The notes under the pieces were generated by a model, which saw nothing but the letters and a program-made list of their open reading frames with translations, did not search any database and had not been told where the DNA came from. Of a stretch of DNA of 64,000 nt, positions 34,357-42,291 are shown one piece after another (the stretch's first letter is position 1; each line of letters begins with the position of its first letter). Made by a program: the position numbers and the translations under genes. Source of the DNA: JAHEJN01 sp963787285 (GTDB lineage: Bacteria; Actinomycetota; Acidimicrobiia; Acidimicrobiales; JAHEJN01); the NCBI GenBank assembly GCA_963787285.1, contig CAWBCM010000012.1, positions 101,181-165,180 on the forward strand, written 5' to 3'.

Positions 34357-35186
34357 CGAACCGGTGGAAGCTCGAACGCCTGACCCGGAACGATGAAATC
34401 GGGGTTGGCGGCATCGAGCAGTCGGGCCCGATTGTGGGCCACGAGGTCCCTCCAGTAGCGGTCGATCTCGGTGGTCGACGGTTCGGATCCCTGTTCGTCG
34501 GCGAGCGTCTCGGCCGCGATCCTCCACAGGTGATCGCCCGGCTCGGTGATCCAGATGCGGTCGCCTGGAGTGGGCGCGTTGCGCGGTGAGGTGGGTGGCA
34601 TCACCGCTGCCTCGACCACCGACGCATAGGCCGGAACGGTGGGGCCGCCGACGGGGGAGTCGACGGGACGCATCACCATCGGGTCGCTGTCGACCGGCAC
34701 CGCAGCCAGCGGTTCCGCGGCGCCCCTCGTGACGCCGGGGTCGGGGCTCACGGCAACCACCTCGAAGGCGGTGGGTGCGACCGGCGGTGATCCCGTCGAG
34801 ACCGTGATCGTCGCCAGGCCGACGGCGGCGGCCAGCCCGACCCCGAGCGATCGGTCGAGCAGCTGCACCAGCCATCCGGGGGTGACGCGATCGACGAGGG
34901 TGGTGCCGGCCGCCGGGGTCAGCCGGATCGTGGATCCGACTGCGGAGAGTAGGAGGAGATAGGCGACCAGGCCCTGGGCGAGGATGCGGATCGCGACGAT
35001 GGTGAGCTCGGCCTCGTCGCGGCGCTCGGCCCAGCGGGCGAACTGGTGCCACGAACCCACCGGCGGCGAGGAGAGATCGCCGGTGGCGGTCCGCGACAGA
35101 AGCCACCACGTGGCGCACAGGGCGGCCATCCACGCCACGAAAAGAACCGTGTGGCGGCGACCGGGAGCCGGCGAGGTCGACCTCAT
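34353..35186 (-). CDS. Membrane protein with C-terminal LysM-like domain
   Basis: 277 residues. Two or three membrane helices (TVLFVAWMAALCATWWLL; ILAQGLVAYLLLLSAVG; GVGLAAAVGLATITV), a Pro/Val-rich low-complexity stretch, then a LysM-type tail (DRIWITEPGDHLWRIAAETLA...IVPGQAFELPP) of the kind that binds peptidoglycan. ATG at 35186 overlaps the stop of the upstream pseudokinase gene, so the two are coupled. Its end overlaps the convergent BldD-like gene by four bases. Exact role unknown; probably envelope-associated. Confidence 0.75.
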   Translation of the reverse strand: MRSTSPAPGRRHTVLFVAWMAALCATWWLLSRTATGDLSSPPVGSWHQFARWAERRDEAELTIVAIRILAQGLVAYLLLLSAVGSTIRLTPAAGTTLVDRVTPGWLVQLLDRSLGVGLAAAVGLATITVSTGSPPVAPTAFEVVAVSPDPGVTRGAAEPLAAVPVDSDPMVMRPVDSPVGGPTVPAYASVVEAAVMPPTSPRNAPTPGDRIWITEPGDHLWRIAAETLADEQGSEPSTTEIDRYWRDLVAHNRARLLDAANPDFIVPGQAFELPPVR

Positions 35187-36499
35187 GTCGCTGCTCCGCT
35201 CAGAATCCAGACACCGCTCTCGTACGGCACGCGCAGGTCGTGGCAGCCGTTGTTGCGCTCGACCACTCCTGGCCGACCGACATCGTCGAGCATGGCTACC
35301 GATCGAGCACGGACCGGTTCGTCGAAGCTCCAGTGATCGAACACGAACACCTCGCCGGTGTCGGGCCGTACTGCGGCGAGGGTGGGGATGCCGTCGCAGT
35401 CCCAGTCGCCGACGACAAGGTGGTCGGAGGGGGTGCCCACGGCGAAGCGGTGGTCGCCGACGCTGACCACCCCGGCCCCGACAACGACGGCCGAACACAC
35501 CTCATCGACGATGACACCGGCGCAGTCGGTGCGAGGGTCGGCGGCGGGGACCGGGGTGGCCGGTGGTTCCCCCACCACGGCCGGCGGGGCTGGCTCCGAC
35601 AACGAGACGGGTCGCTCGCCGCCATCCACGTACACGAGGGCGAGGGCGGTGCCGACGAGGACCGCTACGCCGACGAGCAGAACCAGGCCCAGGCGACTCG
35701 GGCCGGCGTCGGGTGAGTCGGCGGGTGGATCGGGCCGGGCCCGCCAGCGCCGAGTGGCGGGCATCGGCTCGGCCAGCGAGGGCCGGGCCAGCTGGAGATG
35801 GCGAAGGCCATCGGGTGTGGTCCCGGCCGCCGATGGATCGGCCATCGCCGAGGTCGCCGAGGACGCGGCACGAACCGGCGAGGCGCCGACGCCGAGCCGG
35901 GAAAGGGCGGCGGCGAACTCGACCATGGCAGCGGGGTCGGTCTCGCGTCGGTCGACGACGCCACCGGCCAGGGAGCGAAGCTGGTGCTCGGCTCGACCGG
36001 GGCGCGACAGGCGGTGGGCCCAGCCCGCATTTGCGCTCCTGATGTTGTCGATCACGACGAGCAGGGTGGAGGCGAGGGCACGGAGATCGGCCGCCACCTC
36101 GACAGGCGAGACGGCCCGAGCGTCGGCCAGACCGCACAGCACCGGACGGCCGTGTTCGTCGATCAGGATGTGGTCGGCGTCGATGGCGCCGTGGGCGACT
36201 CCGCAGCCATGGAGCTCGTGCAGGGCCTGGGCTGCGGCGGCAAACAGTGCCGCGACCTGGGAGACATCGGCGGGTCGCCAGTTCGAGACTGCGCCGCCGG
36301 GCACCACCGCGTAGGTGGCGACGACCGTGTCGAGCGCCGGGTCGTCGTGAAGGTCGACCAGGCGGATCACCGAGGGGCCGGCCACGCGTCGTGCCGTCTC
36401 GGCCTCACGGCGGATGCGCCGGGCCCCAGCTCCGGTGCCGCGCTTGACGTGATGGGCCGCTTCGGGCTCCGTGTCGACAGCCGGTTCGGGCAGGGTCAT
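35183..36499 (-). CDS. Transmembrane pseudokinase with FG-GAP-like exterior
   Basis: 438 residues. The N-terminal ~210 residues have a protein-kinase shape, ELHGCGVAHGAIDADHILIDEHGRPVLCGLADAR. In place of the catalytic HRD-x4-N is HGA-x4-H, and in place of DFG is GLA, so phosphotransfer is not expected. A helix (LGLVLLVGVAVLVGTALALVYV, ~285-306) is followed by a ~130-residue exterior with GDWDCDGIPTLAAV, the same FG-GAP-like motif seen in the secreted repeat protein at 10-12 kb. ATG at 36499. Coupled to the LysM gene. The layout recalls MviN/FhaA-linked or PknB-like envelope pseudokinases, but no such partner lies nearby. Confidence 0.75.
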   Translation of the reverse strand: MTLPEPAVDTEPEAAHHVKRGTGAGARRIRREAETARRVAGPSVIRLVDLHDDPALDTVVATYAVVPGGAVSNWRPADVSQVAALFAAAAQALHELHGCGVAHGAIDADHILIDEHGRPVLCGLADARAVSPVEVAADLRALASTLLVVIDNIRSANAGWAHRLSRPGRAEHQLRSLAGGVVDRRETDPAAMVEFAAALSRLGVGASPVRAASSATSAMADPSAAGTTPDGLRHLQLARPSLAEPMPATRRWRARPDPPADSPDAGPSRLGLVLLVGVAVLVGTALALVYVDGGERPVSLSEPAPPAVVGEPPATPVPAADPRTDCAGVIVDEVCSAVVVGAGVVSVGDHRFAVGTPSDHLVVGDWDCDGIPTLAAVRPDTGEVFVFDHWSFDEPVRARSVAMLDDVGRPGVVERNNGCHDLRVPYESGVWILSGAAT

Positions 36500-36628
36500 G
36501 AGGGGTGCTTTCCCGTGCAGGTGAATGAGTCGGAAACCATTCGAGATGCATGGAATATATCGAAAAACACCAAAGGTGTCGAGAGTTGTTCGCGGACGCG
36601 CGGGAACCTCGGTCGTCGAACCCGTTCG

Positions 36629-37899
36629 GTCAGCGCTGCGAGAGGGGCACGTAGTCGCGAACGGCCGCGCCGGTGTAGACCTGACGCGGGCGGGCGATGC
36701 GTGAGCCCTGCTCGAGCATCTCGTTCCAGTGCGACAGCCAGCCCGCCGTGCGGGGAATGGCGAAGAGCACGGTGAAGATGTTCGTGGGAAAGCCGAGCGC
36801 CTCGTAGATGAGCCCCGAGTAGAAGTCGACGTTGGGGTAGAGCTTGCCGCGACACGAAGTAGTCGTCGCCCAGCGCCACCTCCTCGAGCTTCAGCGCAAT
36901 GTCGAGCAGCGGGTTCTTGCCGGTGTGCTCGAAGACCCCGTAGGCGGCCTTCTTGATGATCGTGGCGCGGGGATCGAAGTTCTTGTAGACCCGGTGCCCG
37001 AAGCCCATCAGTCGACCCTTGCCCTCCTTGACCGAGTCGACGAAGGCCCCGACGTTGTCGATGTGGCCGATCTCGTTCAGCATGCGCAACACCGCCTCGT
37101 TGGCCCCGCCATGGCGAGGGCCGTAGAGCGCGGCGCAGGCCGCGGCCACGGTGGAGTACGGATCGGCATGGCTCGACCCGACGACACGAGCAGCGGTCGT
37201 GGAGCAGTTCTGCTCGTGGTCGGCATGCAGGATGAACAACACGTCGAGGGCCTTGCTCAGCGCAGGCGGGCACTCGAAGCCGGGTTCGGCCACCTTGAAC
37301 ATCATGGCCAGGAAGTTGGTGGCGTAGTCGAGGTCGTTGTCGGGAAAAACGTACGGCATGCCGACCGAGAACCGGTAAGCGGCCGCGGCGAGGGTGGGCA
37401 TCTTGGCGATCAGCCGCACCATCTGTTCCTTGCGCACCGCAGGGTCGTCGATGACCTTGGCATCGGGATAGAACGTGGACAGACCGGCGACGCTCGAGGT
37501 GAGCAGCCCCATCGGGTGCGCGTCGTAGTGGTACGAGTCGAACAACTTGCGGCGGAAGTTGTCGTGCACGTAGGTGTGCGTGGTGATCTCGTGAGTCCAG
37601 GCCACCAGCTCGGTCGGGCTCGGCAGCTCGCCGAACAACAACAGGTAGGCGACTTCGAGGTAGGTGGAGTGCTCGGCCAGTTGTTCGATGGGATAACCGC
37701 GGTAGCGGAGGATTCCGTTCTCGCCGTCGAGCTCGGTGATCGCCGACTCTGCGGCCGCAGTGGTGCTGAATGACGGGTCGTAGAACCACACGCCCTTGAG
37801 CAGCTTCGACCAGGCGGCGCCGTCGACGGCTCCGTCGACGATGGGCACCTCGACGGTCTCGCCGGTGCGATTGTCGGTGATGGTTATCGACTCTGCCAA
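36629..37899 (-). CDS. gltA: Citrate synthase, frameshifted
   Basis: About 422 residues after repair. Signatures are GILRYRGYPIEQLAEHS, catalytic-site HADHEQNCSTTAARVVGSS, LYGPRHGGANEAV and GFGHRVYKNFDPRA. One extra G near 36848-36852 (CGCGGCAAG) breaks the frame; without it the sequence continues SRKLYPNVDFYSGLIYEALG and IPRTAGWLSHWNE and stops at 36629. Condenses acetyl-CoA and oxaloacetate as the TCA entry step. Aconitase lies 4 kb away on the same strand. Confidence 0.93.
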
Positions 37900-37981
37900 C
37901 GTGGGGTCGCTTCCACTCGAGGGGTTCGGGGGCGATGGTAGTCGGCGAGGGCTGGGCGATCCTCACCGACGGTTCGACGGG

Positions 37982-39349
37982 TCACAGCGGCATGTTGTCG
38001 TGGCGTCGGCGGGGCAGTCGTTCACGCTTGTTCTCGAGCATCGCAAAGGCTGCCGCGACCTCCCTGCGGGTGTCGGACGGTTCGATGACGGCGTCGATCG
38101 AGCCCCGTTCGGCAGCAATGTACGGATTGAGCAGCCGCTCCTGATACTCGGTCTCGTGTTGAAAGCGCTCCTCGGGAGTCGCGTTGCGGTGAAGGATCTC
38201 GGCGGCTCCCTTGGCGCCCATGACGGCGATCTCCGCCGATGGCCAGGCCAGCGCGATGTCGTTGCCCATCTCCTTCGAGTCCATGACGATGTACGCCCCG
38301 CCGTAGGACTTGCGCAGGGTGACCTGCACCCGCGGCACCGTGGCCCGGGCGTAGGCAAAGGCCAATTGGGCGCCGTGGCGGATCATGCCGCGCCACTCGA
38401 GGTCCTTGCCCGGATAGAAGCCCGGTGTGTCGACGAGAGTGAGGAGCGGAAGGTTGAACGCATCGCAGAACGCCACGAAGCGGGCGCCCTTCTGCGACGC
38501 ATCGATGTCGAGGGTGCCGGCGAGGGACTGCGGTTGGTTGGCGACGATTCCCACCGGGGCTCCGGCGATGGTGCCGAAGGCGGTGACGATGTTCGGCGCC
38601 CAGGCGGCGCGGGGCTCGAGGAGGAAGCCGTCGTCGACGATCTCCGCGGCGACGTGGCGCACGTCGTAGGAGCCGGTCGGAGTGGCGGGCAGAATCGAGA
38701 ACACCTCGGGATTGGGCCGATCGACGGGATCGTCGCTGAGGGCGAACGGGGGCAGCTCATCGCAATGCGATGGCACCATGGCCACCAGGTCGAACAGGAT
38801 GTCGTCGATCGCGTCGGCGTCGGCCACGACGAAGGCAGCGGCGCCGTCGCTGCGGGCATGGCGGCTCGCCCCGCCCAGTTCCTCGGGGGTGATGGGGATT
38901 CCGGTGTACTGCTGGACGGTGCGGGGTCCGGTGACGAAGGCATACGAGTCGACGGTGAGGATGGCGAAGTCGGCCAGACCGATGAGCAGGGCTGGTCCCG
39001 ACACCGCGGGACCCTCGAGGCAGACGATGGTCGGCACCACACCCGAGGCTGCGACCAGGGCGTGGGCGGCCCGACCCCACGACGAAGTGGCCACGATGCC
39101 CTCGCTGATGTCGGCGCCCGGAGAGGAGAGCCGATAGACCAACGGGAGACGCTGGGCGACGGCCAGGTGGGCGGCGGCCGCGAGGTCGTCGCCGTCGGCG
39201 GCGGTGAGCGGGCTCGGCTCGGGCCCGCCGAGACGGGCGACCACGACGCGTCGTCCTCCGACGGACTGAACACTCACCTTGGCGGCGCCCGGCGTCTTGG
39301 TGCGGATGCCGAAGGGCGGGCGATCGGTGGCGTCGACGGTGTCGGTCAC
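37982..39349 (-). CDS. Acyl-CoA carboxylase carboxyltransferase (beta) subunit
   Basis: 455 residues, somewhat short for PccB/AccD types (~520). The C-terminal crotonase-fold half is strong: VGIVANQPQSLAGTLDIDAS, LVDTPGFYPGKDLEW, RKSYGGAYIVMDSKEMGND and AWPSAEIAVMGAKGAAEIL. The N-terminal half keeps GPAVSGPALLIGLADFAI and FVTGPRTVQQYTG, but the lead-in is shortened. It transfers carboxyl from biotin to acetyl- or propionyl-CoA. No biotin carboxylase gene is adjacent. GTG at 39349 was chosen because similarity begins shortly after; the upstream part of the frame has none. A LysR gene precedes it by 13 bp. Confidence 0.85.
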   Translation of the reverse strand: MTDTVDATDRPPFGIRTKTPGAAKVSVQSVGGRRVVVARLGGPEPSPLTAADGDDLAAAAHLAVAQRLPLVYRLSSPGADISEGIVATSSWGRAAHALVAASGVVPTIVCLEGPAVSGPALLIGLADFAILTVDSYAFVTGPRTVQQYTGIPITPEELGGASRHARSDGAAAFVVADADAIDDILFDLVAMVPSHCDELPPFALSDDPVDRPNPEVFSILPATPTGSYDVRHVAAEIVDDGFLLEPRAAWAPNIVTAFGTIAGAPVGIVANQPQSLAGTLDIDASQKGARFVAFCDAFNLPLLTLVDTPGFYPGKDLEWRGMIRHGAQLAFAYARATVPRVQVTLRKSYGGAYIVMDSKEMGNDIALAWPSAEIAVMGAKGAAEILHRNATPEERFQHETEYQERLLNPYIAAERGSIDAVIEPSDTRREVAAAFAMLENKRERLPRRRHDNMPL

Positions 39350-39362
39350 GGGGTCGATTGTG

Positions 39363-40289
39363 TCACGTGGCCGAGTCGTCTCCCGGATCGGGCGCGGAGA
39401 GCCCGGTGCGGCGGCCGAGCTCGGCCTCGACGATCGTTCGCACGAGCGCCACCACCGCCAGGCTCGTCGCCGACGGTGGCACCCGGCGGTTCGATACGAG
39501 CCCGACCGACCGGGGAGCAAGCCCGACCACCGTGATGCCGGTGACCGAGCCCTTGGGTGGTAGCGCAGAGGCGGGCATCAGAGCGGCTGAATCGCCGGCG
39601 CCGACGACAGCAGTGAGCAGCCCCATGCTGTCGACCTCGGCGCGGGGGGTGAGGACGATGCCGCGGTCGCGCAGGATCGAGTCGATCTCGTCGCGAAACG
39701 ATGCGCCCTGCGGCGCCACCATCAGGTCGATGTCGGCGAGCTCTTCGAGCGTCACACTGTCGCGTTTGGCGAGCGGGTTCTTCTTCGATACCGCCAGCAC
39801 GCGGGCCTCGTCGAACAATGGCACCGAGTCGAGCTCGGGGTCACTCGTCGGAAGGTTCACCACGGCGAGGTGCAGGCTGCCGTCGACGACCCTCGGGGCA
39901 AGGCTGGTGGTGGTGGCACCGACCACATGCAGTTGAAGCGACGGGTAGAGCTGCTGTTGCTGTCGCAACAGCAGCGGCAACAGCCACCGTCCGACCGTCT
40001 CGATCATGCCGAGGCGAACGGTGCCCGTGATCTCGTCGTGCATCGCGGCCAGGTCGGGGGAGATGGCGTCGAGCTCGCCCTGGACCCTCCGGGCTCGGGT
40101 GGCAACGGCGTCGCCTTCGGGCGTGAGGTGACCCGTGGCCCGATCGACGAGGGTCGCGCCGAGCTCCTGTTCGAGCCGGGCGATGTGAGTCGAGACGTTC
40201 GACTGAACGGTGTGGAGTCGGCGCGCGGCGCCGGAGAACGATCCGTGCTCGGCCACGGCGAGCAGAACCTCCAGCTGGCGAATGTCCAT
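39363..40289 (-). CDS. LysR-family transcriptional regulator
   Basis: 308 residues. An N-terminal winged HTH (MDIRQLEVLLAVAEHGSFSG, ARLEQELGATLVDRATGHLT) and a LysR substrate-binding domain (GTVRLGMIETVGRWLLPLLL). ATG at 40289 has AGGGGAG eleven bases upstream. It is cotranscribed with the carboxylase subunit 13 bp downstream and divergent from the small-RNA candidate, whose promoter region it could overlap and control. Confidence 0.9.
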   Translation of the reverse strand: MDIRQLEVLLAVAEHGSFSGAARRLHTVQSNVSTHIARLEQELGATLVDRATGHLTPEGDAVATRARRVQGELDAISPDLAAMHDEITGTVRLGMIETVGRWLLPLLLRQQQQLYPSLQLHVVGATTTSLAPRVVDGSLHLAVVNLPTSDPELDSVPLFDEARVLAVSKKNPLAKRDSVTLEELADIDLMVAPQGASFRDEIDSILRDRGIVLTPRAEVDSMGLLTAVVGAGDSAALMPASALPPKGSVTGITVVGLAPRSVGLVSNRRVPPSATSLAVVALVRTIVEAELGRRTGLSAPDPGDDSAT

Positions 40290-40376
40290 GACGAGCCGCT
40301 CCCCTGGCTATCGCTGCGATCGTGGGTGGCCGACGTGGCCATCTGCCATACAGATGGACCCTATCGGGAACAACTG

Positions 40377-40406
40377 TTGGACGTCCTGCGTGAATTCGTT
40401 CACAAT
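40377..40406 (+). promoter_or_regulatory. Putative promoter of the small-RNA candidate
   Basis: TTGGAC (40377-40382), 18 bp spacer, CACAAT (40401-40406). Lies in the 302-bp space between divergent LysR and HAD-PlsC genes. Confidence 0.4.
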
Positions 40407-40411
40407 AAATG

Positions 40412-40543
40412 AAACGCCAGCAGCAATGAGTTCCCCCAACTCACTGCCGGCGCACAGAGGTTACGAGGTCGTGTGTCCCCCCGCACCCCCTCGAACACCG
40501 AAGAAGCGAGGCCGGATCCCCCCTCCGGCCTCGCTTCCGTTTT
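40412..40543 (+). ncRNA. Candidate small RNA of about 130 nt
   Basis: No coding signal fits this interval, yet it ends in a strong intrinsic terminator pointing rightward with no rightward gene before it. The first ~40 nt fold into a hairpin (40415-40452): CGCC, GCAG and TGAGTT pair with AACTCA, CTGC and GGCG around a CCCCC loop. A -35/-10 pair sits just upstream. The following HAD-PlsC gene has its own -10 box beyond the terminator, so this looks like a separate transcript or an attenuated leader. Confidence 0.45.
40503..40543 (+). terminator. Strong intrinsic terminator
   Basis: A perfect 13-bp stem, GAAGCGAGGCCGG/CCGGCCTCGCTTC, with a nine-base loop, followed by CGTTTT. The T run on the + strand sets its direction. 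Confidence 0.75.
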
Positions 40544-40579
40544 CGGCCGCCGACCGTGCCCGGGTGCGGTACCCGCTGG

Positions 40580-40585
40580 TACGGT
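40580..40585 (+). promoter_or_regulatory. Putative -10 hexamer of the HAD-PlsC gene
   Basis: TACGGT, six bases before the ATG at 40592. Confidence 0.5.
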
Positions 40586-40591
40586 CACGCC

Positions 40592-41959
40592 ATGCGCTCC
40601 GCGGCGATCTTCGACCTCGACCGAACCCTCCTCGACGGCGGTAGCGGCCCGATCATCGGTCGGGTCCTGAACGAGGAGGGCGTGACCGACCGTTCGATCC
40701 CCGGTCAGGACATCCTCTACTGGTTCTACAAGCGCTTCGGTGAGAACCGAGCGTCGATGGTGCTCGCCAAACAGGGCGCCCGGTTCACCGAGGGCTGGCA
40801 CCAGGCCACCGTGAGGCAGGCCGGTGAGGTCATCGCCGAGCGGCTCCAGGACGTCCTGCAACCGTTCGCGGCAGCCGAATTGTCGAAGCACCGCAAGGAA
40901 GAGCGCCTCTTGGTGCTGGCCACCACGACTCCCTACGACCTCATCGAACCCTTCGCCCGGTCGCTCGGGTTCGACGACGTCCTGGCCACTCGCTACGGGG
41001 TCAAGGACGGCAGCTACGACGGCACCATCGACGGCAAGTTCATCTGGTATCACGACAAGCGCCGCGAAGTCGAGCGATGGGCGGCGGCCAACGACGTCGA
41101 CCTCGCCGAGTCCTACGCCTACTCCGACAGCCGATACGACATCCCCATGCTGAGTGCCGTGGGCCATCCGGTCGCAGTCAACCCCGACCCGAGGCTGCGG
41201 GTGCTGTCCGAGCTCCGGCGGTGGCCGGTCCGCTATCTCGACGCCCCCCCGGGCGTCACCAAGATCGCCGGCCTCGAGCTCCAGCGGTTCGCCTTCCCGT
41301 TCATGCAGCCCGAGCTGTTGCTGTACGCCGATCTGCAGATCAGCGGCTTCCAACACCTCCCCACCGAGGGTCCCGCCATCGTGGCCAGCAACCATCGCAG
41401 CTACTTCGACCCCCTCGCGATCACCTACGCGCTGGCCAAGCGCGACCGACCGGGTCGATTCCTCGCCAAGAAGGAGCTGTTCGAGGCACCGCTCATCAAG
41501 CAGCTGGTCGGAGTGGTCGGTGCCATTCCCGTGTACCGGGGCAGCGGCTCCGACGAGCCGTTGCACGCCGCAGCCGAGGCCTTGAACGCAGGTGAGGTGG
41601 TGGTGATCCTGCCCGAGGGCACCATTCCCCGGGGTGAGAAGTTCTTCGAACCCGTTCTGCGAGGGCGGCCCGGCGTGGCCCGCCTCGCCCAGATGACGGG
41701 GGCGCCGGTGATTCCCATGGGCCTCTGGGGGACCGAGCATGTCTGGCCCCGCAGCAGCCGGCTGCCGAAGTTCCTCAACGTCCTGACTCCTCCGCCGGTC
41801 ACCGTGACGATGGGTCCACCGGTCGAGATGGTGGGGCGAAGCCTCGAAAAGGACACCGAACGGGTGATGACCGCCATCAGCGATCTGTTGCCGCCCGAGG
41901 CCCGTCAGGCCCGGACGCCGACCGCCGAGGAAGTGGCCGCGACCTTTCCTCCCGGGTGA
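40592..41959 (+). CDS. plsC: HAD-IB phosphatase fused to 1-acyl-glycerol-3-phosphate acyltransferase
   Basis: 455 residues. The first ~230 are a SerB/HAD-IB domain (FDLDRTLLDGG; AYSDSRYDIPMLSAVGHPVA). The rest is a PlsC acyltransferase with the HX4D motif in SNHRSYFDPLAI, a substrate-binding LPEGTIPRGEKF and a GAPVIPMGLWG strand. Mycobacteria have similar HAD-PlsC fusions. It would acylate lysophosphatidate and possibly dephosphorylate a phospholipid precursor. The ATG sits six bases after TACGGT with no SD. A 62-residue membrane peptide gene follows by 29 bp. Confidence 0.9.
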   Translation: MRSAAIFDLDRTLLDGGSGPIIGRVLNEEGVTDRSIPGQDILYWFYKRFGENRASMVLAKQGARFTEGWHQATVRQAGEVIAERLQDVLQPFAAAELSKHRKEERLLVLATTTPYDLIEPFARSLGFDDVLATRYGVKDGSYDGTIDGKFIWYHDKRREVERWAAANDVDLAESYAYSDSRYDIPMLSAVGHPVAVNPDPRLRVLSELRRWPVRYLDAPPGVTKIAGLELQRFAFPFMQPELLLYADLQISGFQHLPTEGPAIVASNHRSYFDPLAITYALAKRDRPGRFLAKKELFEAPLIKQLVGVVGAIPVYRGSGSDEPLHAAAEALNAGEVVVILPEGTIPRGEKFFEPVLRGRPGVARLAQMTGAPVIPMGLWGTEHVWPRSSRLPKFLNVLTPPPVTVTMGPPVEMVGRSLEKDTERVMTAISDLLPPEARQARTPTAEEVAATFPPG

Positions 41960-41976
41960 GCCGAGCGCCGAGCGTC

Positions 41977-41982
41977 TAGGGT
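41977..41982 (+). promoter_or_regulatory. Putative -10 hexamer of the small membrane protein gene
   Basis: TAGGGT, six bases before the ATG at 41989. Confidence 0.4.
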
Positions 41983-41988
41983 GGCCGG

Positions 41989-42177
41989 ATGATCTTGGCG
42001 CGCGTACTTGCTGCATCGCTGTCCAGCCCCGGCGGCATCACCATCATCGTGATCGCAGTCGTGGCCGTGGCCATCGCCGTGCGCGCGTACATCCGCCAGT
42101 CATGGCGGGCCAGGAACGAGGCCGAGAAGCCGGGCGAAGACGGCCCGGCCCAACGGTTCCTCCACGAAGACGACTGA
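41989..42177 (+). CDS. Small single-span membrane protein
   Basis: 62 residues: one helix (GITIIVIAVVAVAIAVRAYI, ~16-35) and a charged cytoplasmic tail (RQSWRARNEAEKPGED). No family recognised. Its own -10-like box and the clean ATG support it, but short length keeps confidence moderate. Confidence 0.55.
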   Translation: MILARVLAASLSSPGGITIIVIAVVAVAIAVRAYIRQSWRARNEAEKPGEDGPAQRFLHEDD

Positions 42178-42194
42178 CCGTCGTCGCCTGGCCG

Positions 42195-42291
42195 ATCAAG
42201 CGGTGCGCTGGCGGATCGAGCGGTGCCGATCAGGCGGTTCGGATCAGGCGTTCGGATCGGGCGGTACGGTCAGGCGGTGCGTTGGCGGATC
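42195..42291. repeat. Degenerate repeat of the aconitase 3' end
   Basis: The last 22 bases of the aconitase frame (minus strand, GATCCGCCAACGCACCGCCT then GA) recur with two mismatches at 42195-42220. Between them lie further GATC-(C/A)GGCGGT-like partial copies. Looks like a local slippage or duplication array; function not evident. Confidence 0.5.
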
